Origin: Wurfbainia villosa
Lineage: Eukaryota > Streptophyta > Magnoliopsida > Zingiberales > Zingiberaceae
DNA length: 64,000 nt
Assembly: GCA_025175895.1 (NCBI GenBank)
Contig: CM046004.1
Coordinates: 124,001 to 188,000 of the forward strand
Reading direction: 5' to 3'
A program made the translations under genes and the position numbers. Below, piece by piece: positions 11,124 to 23,800 of this stretch. A model generated the notes under the pieces. It made no database searches and had not been told where the DNA came from. It was given only the letters and a program-made list of their open reading frames with translations. Position 1 is the stretch's first letter; every line of letters starts with the position of its first letter.

Positions 11124-12745
11124 TATTGATGCAAGGAGCATCACTCCTATGTTTTGATGTATGAGCAAGGTTTAAAGTTAGGATAATCTTGTGATTTAAA
11201 ATATGTGTTAAGTGTCTAGGCTTAACAGAAAAGTCCTAGTATGTTGTGTTGTCTGGATACTTGACAGCAAACTTGACATATCAGGAGGATCGGACACCAG
11301 ACAGGAAGTCCAGATGAGTCATGTAGATCGAACATCTAGCAGAAGGTTGGTTGGGTCAGGAGATCAATTAACCAGTAGGAAGCCCAACTGGCACGAAGCC
11401 TTGGTGGGCCAGAACAGATGTCAAGCATGGTAAGTCCGACAGGACAACAGACAGGTAAGCCTCAAGTGAAGAGGAGAGGCTGAGTCCTTTGTAGGGGGAC
11501 AAGATAGGTGTCGATCTGACGGATAGTCCATGTTGGACTAAGAAGTTGAGATCAGGTAGTATTACTACTGTCATTTCATTTCATACTATGTATTTTGCTA
11601 ATCTCATTTTGCATGTATTCAGGCGATTGGAATGTTTCCAGTCGACTCAAATCCTATCAGCTGGAATCCAATCAACTCGAATCCAATCGACAGTTGGCAA
11701 GGTGCGCTGGTGATCGACTAGAGATCATGTAATTGAGATGATAAGTATTTCAGTCGATTGAGGAGGTCCAGTCGACTATGATAGGAAATTTCCTGAACAA
11801 CGAAGGAGCGGAGTCAACCAACTTTGAGTCGACTGAGAAGCCCAGAATACTAAATCGATGAGCTGATTTGGAGTCGACTGAAGGGTGTTCTAGTTGACTA
11901 GAAAAAGCTTATAAAAGAAATAGAGGACCAGTTTCGAAAATAAGTATTCCACTGCTCCAAAGTGTTGTCGTTTCATTTATTGTCCATAAGATCGTCGTCA
12001 AGTCACAACTCTGCATCCTCAACAACCAAGCTCCATTCCTTACTTTAATTGTCGTCATAACTTTTATTCATTGTTTGTAATTTTGCTATCTTGTACTTAA
12101 CTTCAATAGGATAGGTAGCTTGTACCTTATCTTTTACTTTTTGTAAAAAGCAAAATCCTCCGAGATTGAGAGTTCTTAATTCAGAGAGACTTTAGTAGAT
12201 TGATCATCGAGGTAACTTTTGAAGAGTTATGAACCTAGAGTAGCAATCCGACTCAGATTATGAACCAAGTAAAAAAGAAAGTTCTCATTTACTTTTCTGC
12301 TGTATTAATTTTTATTTTAAAAGCAAAAGAATAGTTTTTCAAATAATAAAGAAATTTTTTTATTCCTCGAGATTCACCTCACTCTCTCAGGAATTTTCGA
12401 TCATACAATTGATATCAGAGCGTGGGCATTTTGATTTTGGTGAAACCACCAAAGTGAGCTCTAAGAATTTCATTTATATTTGTGTCTTGCTTTAATTTTA
12501 AATTGTGTACTAAGATCAATTTTTCTAATACTTGTCCATCTTGCTTTAGTATAAGTTTAATTTTTACACTAGTGTAATCTTATTCTATTCTTGTAACTTT
12601 AGGAATATTTTTAAATCATAAATATTCTGTAATTTTTTTAAAAAAATGTCACACTTAGAAAGTTATAACATCGTACGCTCTCTTATCTTTAACGAGAGGA
12701 CTTTAACTATTGAAAGTGACGAATGGAATATTTTTTAAAAATCGA
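11124..12745 (+). mobile_element. Ty1/Copia LTR with primer-binding site and gag stub
   Basis: An LTR-like stretch of about 1.28 kb runs from about 11,124 (TATTGATGCAAGGAGCATCA, possibly a decayed TG start) to ATACA at 12,407. It is followed after two bases by TGATATCAGAGC, one base from the Copia initiator-methionine tRNA site TGGTATCAGAGC. From ATG at 12,646 a gag-like N-terminus reads for 27 codons (MSHLESYNIVRS...) to a stop. The LTR has several GTCGAC-centred segments like those in the Copia LTRs at 30.4-37.2 kb. The rest of the element is missing after about 12,745. Confidence 0.65.
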
Positions 12746-13084
12746 CCTGAAGATTTAATTTTTAATTAGGAAAGAATTTATGATACGGAGAATATTGACC
12801 CATTGGAGATAGAGCCCGTCCCATTTGAGGAGGGACAAAAGCATCCTTAGGATTTTGGAGAAAGGAGTCTTTCTTTACACACCTTCCGTTGGAGATGGGG
12901 GGATCTTCTTGGGCTGAGGAAAAGGAGGAGATTTGCTGCACGCTGCTACCCTTTGCTTGATGGTCGACGATGCTCTAGTTTCTTGCACCTGCATTCCTCC
13001 CATTTGACTTCCTCCTCTTCTTCTTCCAAAATGGAGATGGATGGAATTACCACGGATGATTTCCTATCAAGCACCAGTTTCTGA
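12746..13084. other. Unassigned sequence between Copia stub and kinase fragment
   Basis: No domain, repeat or clear gene signal was recognised. The composition is less AT-rich than most of the neighbourhood and short open stretches exist in several frames. It could be 5' sequence of the same kinase retrocopy or capture event as the next feature, too decayed to identify by eye. Confidence 0.3.
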
Positions 13085-13430
13085 TCATACCCGTCGATAG
13101 GGGCTCCCACTGGAACTCAAAGGATTTCGTTGCAGCCATCAATTTATGGTTGATAGGATACATTTTTATGGAGTTGACATGCAAATGCTCTCCTGAGGGG
13201 ACCATATACGTCGGAAAATAATAGAGCTTATTGGCACTCCCACAGAAGGTGAGTTTGGCTTCCTCTTGAAATGAGCATGCATGGAGGTACGTGAAGCACC
13301 TACCTCGATTTGCTCCCGTCATTAGCTAGCATGAATCCACATGTCAAGCCGGTTGCCATAGATCTCATCAAAAGAATGCTAACATCTGATCCCGACAAGA
13401 AGATTACAGCCTCCACTACTGCCCACATTT
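13085..13430 (+). pseudogene. Decayed MAP-kinase fragment (C-lobe)
   Basis: Read on the plus strand with two frame changes, the sequence gives NSKDFVAAINLWLIGYIFME, then RAYWHSHRR-like residues in place of the GTPTE region, then SLASMNPHV, AIDLIKRMLTSDPDKKIT. These match in order the plant MAP-kinase C-lobe pattern: AAID-WSVGCIFMEL, LLGTPTE, the PHVHPLAIDL helix, and ML-FDP-KRIT. A functional kinase would phosphorylate Ser/Thr targets in MAPK cascades. Here the N-lobe, activation loop and catalytic residues are absent and the frame is broken. The identity of the MAPK group cannot be given. No intron is apparent between these segments, which would fit a retrocopy, but only about 115 codons remain. 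Confidence 0.65.
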
Positions 13431-13915
13431 TCAGTCGTGCTCTGATTATACCCAGGAGTGGAATCTTGATCGCCCATCGTTGCTACAGCAAGCCACGGAG
13501 TTCTTTAACAGTCTTGACGTCTCTAATATTACCTTTGAAAGTGGTAGCTTGGCTCTACAGGTGTTTGTGGTAATGCTCGTGCGAACTCATGACCGTTGTC
13601 CGCCGGTGTTCGAGCCCAGAGTTTGTTAGTTGGCCGTTCTTGGCATTATTCTTAGGTCATGCGCTCATGTGGGGAAGTTGGATTTTGGGGCTGCAGCTCT
13701 ATGGGTTGGTCATCAAGGTGCTCGGAAGCTGTGGAGAATTCACTTCTCCAGGAATGGACTATAGTGACTTCGTTTGTAGTGTGGTGGTAGATCTAACAGT
13801 TGCTTTGAACAAACCCTCAAGTTATTTATGCATGCAGGGGATCTCTAGTTTATCCTTTCTTGGGCATTTCTCTTCAAGCTATTCGACAATTTCTTTCCCT
13901 TCTGATATTATCTAA
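13431..13915 (+). other. Unidentified coding-like remnant
   Basis: Directly after the kinase remnant, one plus-strand frame reads about 60 codons without a stop (containing EWNLDRPSLLQQATEFFNSL and ITFESGSLALQVFVVML). An overlapping frame (13,589-13,915, 108 codons) includes LQLYGLVIKVLGSCGEF, which faintly recalls pentatricopeptide-repeat proteins. The evidence is weak. It is more likely a decayed gene fragment than a live gene. Confidence 0.25.
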
Positions 13916-14029
13916 ACATTCTATCGCACAGACTCATACATGCTTATAGCTACACATAAGATACATTCTTTTTTTCTTCTTTTATATTACTTTTAATGTA
14001 TTTAATATATTTTCTTTCATTAAAATTAA

Positions 14030-14260
14030 ATCTAATTTAAGCATCCGAGTATCGTCGTCGGGTAGGCCGGTGGTGGTTTAATATATGTTAATTTTTTCAT
14101 GACAAATTTATTGATGTGGTCAGAGAGGACTCCTCCTCGATGGCACAATATCAAGGAGCAAAAAATCCGTGTCGCATCAGTTGACACTGTCTGTGGAAAC
14201 TTCTCGACAAGATGTTGAGAGAAAAATGTGATCATTTGACCGGGATGGTTCTTCCACTTT
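14030..14260 (+). mobile_element. Gypsy LTR/leader remnant
   Basis: At 14,175-14,225 the plus strand reads CGCATCAGTTGACACTGTCT followed by GTGGAAACTTCTCGACAAGA. This resembles the Gypsy leader seen at 9,226-9,250 (TATCAGTTGGCGTCGTCTGTGGGAA) and the gag entry. It suggests a plus-strand Gypsy LTR end with primer-binding site and the start of gag, cut off shortly after. Nothing further of that element is recognisable to the right except possibly the minisatellites. Confidence 0.45.
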
Positions 14261-14744
14261 TTCTTCAGTTGATGCGATTAATTTTGCTTAACAACCCCTT
14301 TCAATTTAGCTTTAGGTCAATATTGATTCTTGTCAAGTAAATTCCTTACCAAAGCTTCTCTATTGAATATGACTCCACGATGGAAGGAAGACATCAAGTG
14401 TTATACAGATTAGTTGCTAATATAAAATTCCTTGGTGAATAGTGATGATGTTGCCCTAAATCATATACTATGGTTCCTCCTCGCTGCTAAAGTCAGTAGG
14501 TTTGTATATAAATATTTACCTTTAATATTCTGTTGCATTCTTATACCTTATCGTTTATCTAGCTGTATTTAAAATCTTCCCCATGGAAGATATATCATAT
14601 GAGGCATACTTAGAGAACAAATAGTGTGGTTATATATACACTTAGAATATCTTAAAAACTTTAATTTAATTTAATTACTTCTGTGTGTAATACTTATCTT
14701 GAAAGTTTATAGTTAATTAATCATTCTAGTATTTCTTAATCATA

Positions 14745-15370
14745 CATAGCAAGTCGGATGCTCAACTGCATAGTCACTCGCCCACCCAACCGCAGCATAA
14801 GCTAGCCACTCAGCTGCATCACCAGTCGCCCACTCGACCATATAACCAATCGACAATTTGGTCGCGACTAGTTAGCCACCAAATACATATAGCAAGTCAC
14901 ATCACTGATAGCAAGTCGGTCTTTCCATACCACGATCACCCAGCAGATAGCAATCGACCACTCGACCGCATCACAAGTCAACCACTTGGCTGCATAGTCA
15001 CTCGATCATTCGGCCACATTACAAGTTAGCCACTCAGCTGCATAATCACTCGGCCACTCAGCCTCATCACAAATCAACCGCCCAACTGCGTAGCCAGTCG
15101 ACAATTCGGCAGCATACCAAGTCGGCCACTTGACCGTATAGCCAATCGACAATTCGATCGCCCAGTCAGTCGACCACTCGGCTACACAACCAGTTGGGCA
15201 TCCAATTGCATAATAAGTCGGCCACGCCACTCGGCCACATAGTCAATCAACCACCCAACTGAATAACCAGTTGGTTACTCAGCTGTATAACCACTCAGCC
15301 ATCCGACTGCATAGTCAGTCAGTCACTCGGTTGCATAGTTAGTTGGTCATTCGACTGCATAACTAATTTG
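14745..15370. repeat. Degenerate 24-bp minisatellite
   Basis: Variants of the unit CATAGTCAGTCGGCCACTCG plus four bases repeat through this stretch. The clearest 24-bp periods are near 15,313-15,360. The consensus is built of CGGCCACTCGGCTGCATAAC and AGTC segments. It is heavily mutated, with insertions and partial units. It could be internal repeats of an LTR; no coding function is apparent. Confidence 0.7.
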
Positions 15371-15560
15371 TAACTTTACCAAAACACACTTCACCCCGTC
15401 TAACCACTCGGCCAAAGTAAGTATTTGCACTCAACCACTCAACCGAGAGCATACTTCATTCCTTTTGGCCACTCAACCGAGGTTAGTTGTTTTACATCCA
15501 AGAACATATTTCATCCCTTCTGGTCACTTAGCCAGGGTAATTACTTGCGTTCGGTAGCTC

Positions 15561-15880
15561 TTCCCTGACTCAACACTCTATCTGCTTCTCAAGTCGTCTC
15601 TTCCCTGACTCAATACTTTTCTTGCTGCCCAAGTCGTCTCCTCTCTGAGTCGGCACTTTATTTGCTTCCCGAATAGTCTCCTCCTTGACTCGACACTCTG
15701 TCTACTTTCCAAGTTGTCTCCTTCCCAAGTCGGCTCCTCCTTGACTCGACACTTTGTCTGTTTTCCAAGTTGTTTCCTTTCCGACTTGGCATTCTGTTTG
15801 CTCTCCGAGTCATCTCTTTCTTAATTCGATATTCTGTCTGCTTTCTGAGTCGTCTCATCCTTAACTCAGTACTCTCAGCA
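15561..15880. repeat. 40-bp tandem repeat, about eight copies
   Basis: Units start at 15,561, 15,601, 15,641 and 15,681 with exact 40-bp spacing. A 56-bp unit at 15,721 carries a 16-bp partial duplication, and further units start at 15,777, 15,817 and 15,857. Each contains CTTGACTCGACACTCTGTCT or a variant, followed by a segment ending AAGTCGTCTC. Divergence is moderate, so the array is old. It lies directly after the 24-bp minisatellite and shares the GTCG-rich style. Confidence 0.85.
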
Positions 15881-16584
15881 CTTAATTATATTATTACAGT
15901 ATCATCTGCTTTTGCTTATGGACAAGATCTCTTGATTTATACTCGTTGTCTAAAGAACGATCACACAAATTGAACCACCCTTGTAAATCCATAAATCAAG
16001 TTTTGAAGGTGCCTTAGCGCTACGTGCAGTTATAAGCAGCCATGAGTAATGCTAACATAGAGTTCATTGACACCGTGAGAGACAACATGATTAATCCCGA
16101 AGGATTATGGTCATGCCAATATCAAAGAAGATGGGTGAACAAACAGCAGTTTGTTTTTATGTTCATATCACGCATTCCACGTGGCCAATTTATTTGTTTT
16201 ATTTATTTATAGTAAAAATTAAAATGATCCATCACTATAATTTCCGTATTAAAAATATTTTTATTCTATAGGAATAATGAATTAACTACTTTAAACTAAA
16301 TCAATTCAATTCAGTTAAAAAATTTATATAATTTTTTTTATTAAATTGTTTTTATGAGCTTAATCATAATTATTTAAATTTAATCAATTCATTTTTAAAA
16401 TAGTCTAAATCATTAAAAAAAAATTGTATCAACCATTTAAAGCCATTTTAATCTATGATTTTCATTTAATTAATATTTGCATAAGTTGCTAAAGAGTTTT
16501 TTATATAAAAATATCTGTTTAGTATTTTTTTTTTAAATTAAATATTTTATATATTATAGCAGTTAGTGTATGTCTATCGATAGA
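15881..16584. other. AT-rich sequence, nothing recognised
   Basis: No gene, repeat unit or known element was recognised. From about 16,200 the base composition becomes strongly AT-rich with long A and T runs, as is common in plant intergenic DNA. Confidence 0.4.
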
Positions 16585-17430
16585 GTTGTCAAACGAACGG
16601 ATTCATGACGGGACGGATCAATTCATCGTAAACCCAATATTTAGTAGAGAGGAGCAGGCCGACCCGCTATCTCGGCGGATTGAGAAATTTCCAACCTAAT
16701 CCAATCCAAGACGGGTTACGGGTTAGACGGGTCAATCCACGGGTCACATAAATTTAAAAAATATATCTAAAATTACTGAGATGTTGAGAGCTTGAGGCAA
16801 TGATCTCTAAAACATATGGAGTACCATGATTAAAAAAAATAAGCATTTGGAGTTACTAAAATTTTATAATTGAGATTCAATTATTGACCTATAAAGTTGA
16901 ATACCGATGTTTTTGATTCCTATCCAATGTTTCAAAATATCCAAATCTTGATAATATGTAAAAGTAAATTGTTACTCCTCCAAATAGAGATTCAATTAAG
17001 ATTTTCTAGCTTACGTAATTATTTGATTTTGATATGTTATTATTTCTTATATTAATTAGAATAATAGTGATAAGATAATATAAAACAATTAGAGTATAAA
17101 AAATATTCTTTATTCTTTCCTTTTAATTTCTTTTATACTTTGTTAAGGTGTATATGTAATAGAAGAAGATTATGATGGTGAAAAACTTATCTTGTTAATA
17201 TTAAAATACTGATAAAAAAATATATACAATTTTATTTTCACATATTCATCTTTTGACATTTCTCAATCCGCGGGTCAACCCGTGTTACGACGAGTCAATC
17301 CATCTAGACCCGCAACCCATGCGGATCGATCAGTTTAGACCCGTCAAAATAATAGATTGATAAAATTTTAATCTAATCCATTTAAATTATTTGACGGATC
17401 GGATCAATCGGACGGATCTAATAATTTTGT
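16585..17430. mobile_element. Possible non-autonomous hAT-like element
   Basis: The left end reads AGAGTTGTCAAACGAACGG followed by GACGGGACGGATCAA and, further in, GCGGATTGAGAAATTT. The right end, reverse-complemented, gives GATCCGATCCGTCAAATAAT, GACGGGTCTAAACTG and GCGGATTGAGAAATGT. The shared segments are in inverted orientation and flank an AT-rich core of about 500 bp. Plant hAT-derived elements often begin with a (C/T)AGGG-TGTCAAAC-GG(G/C) terminus. No transposase and no clear 8-bp target duplication were found. Confidence 0.4.
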
Positions 17431-17824
17431 AAGCTGCCTGCCGAAGAATAAGGTATTTACAGAATAGGGACGCGGTTGTGAGAATTCCATCCACTTCCGG
17501 TCAATATTTATTTTTACAGTTTATCCTTCGCCGGCCTTTAATGGGCTTTTATTCAGGTCTCGTATTATACGGCCTAAGAGAAATATCGAATTGAATTGGA
17601 AGACGCGAAACTACTCCTAACCCGTCGATCCAAGTCGGCGTCTGTTTCTCCGCTCGGTTGCGTTGTGTTTCCCATACGCATCCAATAAAAAACCGTAACC
17701 GATCAGATGCAAACGCTTCTCCCCTCGCCTCCGATCGGCGATCGCTCCTATTTTTTCCCCGCCGGCAGGTTTCTTCTTCTCAAACCCTATTGAATCCCGC
17801 CCGCCATTAAATTGTCGGGCGCTC
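17431..17824 (+). promoter_or_regulatory. Promoter and 5' UTR of the phospholipase gene
   Basis: This GC-richer stretch precedes the start codon at 17,825. It contains a telo-box-like AAACCCTA at 17,782-17,789, about 40 bases before the ATG, a motif common near plant transcription starts. The context of the start codon is GCGCTCATGC. No convincing TATA box was identified by eye. Confidence 0.4.
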
Positions 17825-20800
17825 ATGCAATCTTGGGGATTGGGGTGGAAGCGACCCTCCGAAATCTTCCACCTCTCCCTTGACTACGGCGAGCCCGACG
17901 ACAATGCCGATGATAACCTACCTTACACCTACCCACCTCCTCCTCCTGCTCAGCCCCCTCCGCCTCCGCCGCCCCCGCTGCCGCTGTCCCTCCGCCGACA
18001 AACATCCCGGGATATCGGCTTCCGGATCGACCTCGACTGGACTGCAGGGGATGACGAGGAGCAGATCGCCCTCCGCCTCCAGTCCCAGCTGATGGTCGCG
18101 CTTCCCCCGCCGCAGGACGCCGTGGTGCTGGATCTGCGCGCGGACGAGGAGCGCGGATCCGTTGAGGTGGAAATGAAGGTGCTCAGACGGAGGGAGCCGT
18201 TGAGATCGGTGAGAATGTCCAAGGCAGCGGGGTCGGGGCAGCAGAGTGATGGAGGCGGCGTCTTCACGCGGTTGATGCGGTCTAATTTGGTGCCGTCCGG
18301 GCTGGCGGATGGGGTTCAGGGGTTAGGCGACCACTGGAAAAGCGTGACCATGGTGAACCTCCGAGGGTGTGGCTTGTCGGTAGGTTATTTTCCTTTTCAT
18401 GCTCAAAGCCTCTGTTCTTTTGCTTTTGCAGAATTTTTTTTTCATGTCACTTAATTTTTTATTGTGCCGTCTATACCATAATCTTGATCATCCTCATCCT
18501 TGAACTTGACAAAAATCAAAATACGATTATACAAGAATATATGGGCAGTTGCTGAAAACTACATACTTGCGATTTCCTTCTGCTCGATAATTTACTCCAT
18601 GGTATTAATATATCTGTTAGAACATGTCGAAGCTTTTTTCTGATAGTTTCAACGTTTGTTACTTCTGCTCCAATGCCTCACAAAGCATGATTTTTGAAAG
18701 AGGGTATAGCTTTGACACTTTTACATATGTTGAACTTTACTCCGTGGCAGTGAACAACCATTTTATGGTACTTTCATGTTAAACTCTTTCTACTACTATG
18801 GCATTCCAGCGTGATACTTTGAAACTGTTATTTGATGTATGTTCCTTTTTTTTTCCTTAAGTTTCCTATGCGCCTTAGTACATTTTTTTTGTGTGTGTGT
18901 GTAAACTCTTAGGACATCAGACGTTATATCCATTGATACAAGCTTAAAATTTATCAGGTGTTTCCAGTGGAGCTAACAAAACTGCCCCTTCTCGAGAAAT
19001 TGTATCTGAATAACAACAAGTTATTACTTTTGCCATCTGAGCTTGGTGAATTGAAAAGTTTGAAGGTCCTAAGAGTTGACAATAATATGCTTACTTCTGT
19101 CCCAGGTGAGCTTGAATATATGCTTTACTGGTGAACTTAATAAAGCATATTATTTTTTTTCTATTTGGTTGCATAAACCCATTAACAAATTTATATGCGC
19201 TAATAGTTGCATGTGACATATTCTTATTGCTGGCAAAATGGTTCTCAATTTTCAAACAGTTGAGTTGCGGCAATGTGTAATGCTGGTTGAACTGTCACTG
19301 GAACATAATAAACTTGTCAGGCCACTTCTGGATTTCAGGTCATTTGATTGGCATATTTCTCTGATGTCTTTCAATGTTGTTTTGCATTTAATATACTGTT
19401 AGCCTTAACATTTATCTTCAGCTTTGTGGCAGGGCTATGGCTGAGCTCCGTGTTCTAAGACTGTTTGGCAATCCTCTTGAATTTCTTCCAGAAATTTTAC
19501 CCTTACACAACCTTCGTCATTTATCATTAGCTAATATAAGGATCGAGGCAACTGAGAATCTTAAATCAGTTAACGTGCATATAGAGGTGATGTGATGCTA
19601 CAATTTTCATTTATCTTCGCCCGTGATCTGTTTACCATTGCAACCTTTTTTATGATTACAGACAGAAAACAGCTCCTATTTTGCTGCGTCAAAGCATAAA
19701 CTCAGTGAATTCTTCTCCCTTATTTTCCGATTTTCTTCATGTCATCATCCTTTGTTGGCATCTGCATTAACTAAAATCATGCAAGATCACAACAATCGTG
19801 TTGCGATTAGTAAAGAAGAGAATGCCATAAGACAGTTGATAAGTATGATAAGCAGTGATGATCGTCATGTGGTAAGTTGTTACGAGGATATTGGTATACG
19901 ATATACTAATTATTTATTGGCATACAAGAAACTTTCCAAACATGTACTATATGTTGCAGGTTGAACAAGCATGTTTTGCTCTCTCGTCGTTGGCTTCTGA
20001 TGTTTCTTTGGCAATGCAATTGATTAAGTCTGACATTATGCAACCCATTGAATCGCTTTTGAAATCAGTTGACCAAGAAGAATTGATCTCTGTTCTGCAA
20101 GTTCTGGTTACGTTGGCATTTGTATCTGATAGTGTAGCTCAAAAGATGCTGACCAAGGATGTACTCAAATCTCTTAAAGCACTTTGTGCACATAAGAGCA
20201 CGGAGGTAAGGCTAGCTGGTGTACAATATTTTTTTTTAATTATTATTTAACTATCCATGCCAATTTGAAGGAAATAAATTGCTATTCTCACATTATTTAG
20301 GTGCAACGACTATCATTATTGGCTGTTGGCAATTTAGCTTTCTGTTTTGAAAACCGTCAAATTCTATCTCAATCTGAAAGCCTACGAGATCTTCTTTTAC
20401 GCCTCACAGTTACATCTGTGCCACGGGTAAACAAGGCTGCTGCCCGTGCTTTAGCCATTCTTGGTACACCATGTTGTCCTTTGCAGCTGATAGTCATTTA
20501 TAATATGCATATTTAAATGGTCTGTGTATATCTGATAGCTATTCAACTCTCACTATCTAACTATGTTAAACTCAGGTGAAAATGAAAACCTGCGACGAGC
20601 AATAAAAGGAAGACCAGTTGGGAAGCAAGGTCTGCGTATTCTATCCATGGATGGTGGTGGTATGAAGGGACTAGCAACAGTTCAGATGCTTAAACAAATT
20701 GAGCAAGGAACTGGAAAGCGTATTCATGAAATGTTTGACTTGATTTGTGGGACATCAACTGGTGGTATGCTTGCAGTAGCTCTTGGAATTAAACTGATGA

Positions 20801-23800
20801 CCCTAGAACAATGTGAAGATGTATACAAAGAGCTTGGTACAATGTTTGGAGTTTGCAAAGTACCATCATCATTGTTTTTTTATGCCAAGTAGTTAATTCT
20901 TTTTCATGCTCTCATTTCTCAGGAAAACTTGTGTTTGCTGAACCTGTTCCTAAGGAGAATGAAGCTGCAACTTGGAGGGAGAAGCTTGATCAGCTTTTCA
21001 AGAGTTCATCACAAAGCTTTAGAGTAGTTGTACATGGGTCCAAGGTGTGGAATTAGAAATTCTTTTTTCTATGAATTTAGATAGTATGGATACAGACTCA
21101 TGTTACTTACATAAAAAATTCAAAATTTACTTACAGCATAGTGCAGATCAATTTGAAAGATTGTTAAAGGAGATGTGTGCTGATGAAGATGGTGACCTCT
21201 TAATTGAATCTGCTGTGAAGAGTATTCCAAAAGTTGTCGTAATGTCTACTCTAGTTAGTGTAACACCTGCTCAACCATTTGTATTTCGAAATTATCAGGT
21301 TTGTCTGCTTCTAGTGTGTTCTTCACCCATTCCTATGCATGATTAGGTGTTAAATCTTGAAAATGTTTTAATAAACTGAAATAGGTAGTATATAATTACC
21401 AAAATGATGTTGAGGCATATCTACTTTATAAATCATAATTGACAACTTGAAATTTATAAAACAATGACATTATATAAATATTTGAAACTTCAAAATAACA
21501 TATATCGTATTAGAAAATTAATTATACTACTCAGATACTATATATTCTGAGTTTTTGTCATGTCAGAAGAAAATGCCTCTTATATTGCCATTCGATTTTA
21601 TGACGTGTTGTGCAAGAAATGTCTGAGAATAAGTAAGAAAAGCAGAGAAGAGAGCTAGAAAACTTTAATGTTAGTGCTTATAAGCTCCACATATCTCCAC
21701 AATGACATGATATTGTCCACTTTGGGTCTAAGCCCTCATGGTTTTATTTTTGGGCTTTACCCAAAAGGCCTCATACCAATGGAGATATCTTTTTTCTTAT
21801 AAGCACATGATCTTTTCCATGTCTTACCAATGTGGGACTTTGATTGTATTCCCCATACTCCCAACAATCCCCCCCTCAAACGAAGGACCACATTGGGCCC
21901 CCCCTCAAGCCTATCCCTCCTCGAAGGATTTTCTCTGCTTGATGTCCGATCGTCAACCCACCAGGACTTCCTGCCAGTTGTTCGGTCCCCCCGACCCAAC
22001 TAGACTTCCTTCCTGATGTCTGGTTCTCTTGATCCGGACGTGGGAGCTCAACTTCCTTCGTTCGAGGTTCATGGCTTGACATGGACCATGGCTCTGATAC
22101 CAATTGTTAGTGCTTATAAGCTCCACATATCTCCACAATGACATGATATTGTCCACTTTGGGTCTAAGCCCTCATGGTTTTATTTTTGGGCTTTACCCAA
22201 AAGGCCTCATACCAATGGAGATATCTTTTTTCTTATAAGCACATGATCTTTTCCATGTCTTACCAATGTGGGACTTTGATTGTATTCCCCATACTCCCAA
22301 CATTTAATACTTCATCTTTGAATATTTCATAGTGAGTTTTCTTAGAACTCTTGGTTTTACAGAATTCTGACTACTTCAGTTGTTGCAACTTTGGTTCAGT
22401 TGATACATTAAAAATAGTGGGTGGGATAAGAAAAGCCTCATCTCACTTTTTTTTTTCCTTATATTTTTCTCTCTAAAGAAGCCATTTGGTTCTTCCTTCG
22501 TGTAATGGTTGGTTTTCCTAACTATCGAATTATAGATACAACAACTTTACTTGAAAATAAGCATTCTCTTCTCCTTTCATCTAGTATTTTAATAAGCTGT
22601 GAGGGCTAAGCATGCAAAATCACAATGAAGCTAATTGATATAATTTGTATTTGCAAAAATCTTTAACTCGTTGAATATCATGATTTATATACACAATGAT
22701 GAGACAATGTACACTGTGAATCTTATATGAAATATTTGATCTTAAGTTTATCTAGTTAGCAATTTTTGGACTCATTGTCTTAAATGTTAGCAATTTTTGA
22801 ACTCATTGTCTTAGACGTTGTTCCATTTATTGATACCCACTGGTATTTACCAAACCAATAAAGCACCAGGAATGTTCTGCAAGTCATTGTCAGCACTTGA
22901 ATATGTTCTGGTAGTATTGGTTAGCTGTTTTTCCTCTGCTTTTATTGTTATATAGATAAAATGGATTCTTCGTACCAAACCAATAAAATGTTATTTACCA
23001 AACCAATAAAGCACCAGGAATGTTATATAGTATTGTTGACATTGTTCTTGAAATCTTAGTTTGTCTAGGACCAAGTTTTCATGATATTTCTTTAGTTTAC
23101 AGAGAACGAACATTGATGCTTTAAAGTTGGAATTGACGCATAAAATGCTTATCTTGTGGTCTAAATCGATGCAATTGGTAATAACCTTCTTTCATGCTGT
23201 AGTATCCAGCTGGTACTCTAGAGTCACCATTAGGGATGGAAAGCCCCGCTGTTACCTCAATTGGAACTCCTAATTCAAAAATTAGTCTGCATCGTGTTGC
23301 TTCAATTGGGAGCTGCAAGTATCGAGTATGGGAAGCTATAAGAGCATCTTCTGCTGCTCCATATTATCTTGATGATTTCTCTGATGGTACACATTCCTCG
23401 TACCATAATTATTCCCTTTATTTGCTAATGTTGGCTGACAAAGTACGTGACTGTTAATTCCTTTTTTAATTCTCTTGGCTCAGATGTACATCGTTGGCAA
23501 GATGGTGCAATTGTAGCAAACAATCCGACCATATTTGCTGTTAGAGAAGCACAACTTTTATGGCCCGATACACGCATTGACTGTCTAGTTTCCATAGGAT
23601 GTGGTTCTATTCCAACAAAGGTAATTAACTTCTCTTTGTTTCTCCAATCTCCATCTGGCTCTAGCATTATCAACAGATAATATAGCACCACAAAGTGTAA
23701 CTTAATGCTTTAATGGCCTGCCTGGCAGAAATATGAATCTGGTCTTTGTAAAATAGTTCACCATTTGTTTTACAGTAGTAAAAAACAACTAATTTATGTC

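Noticed and set aside
15561..15880. CRISPR-like look of regularly spaced repeats
   Set aside because: The 40-bp units are contiguous with no unique spacers, in a plant nuclear context; it is a minisatellite.
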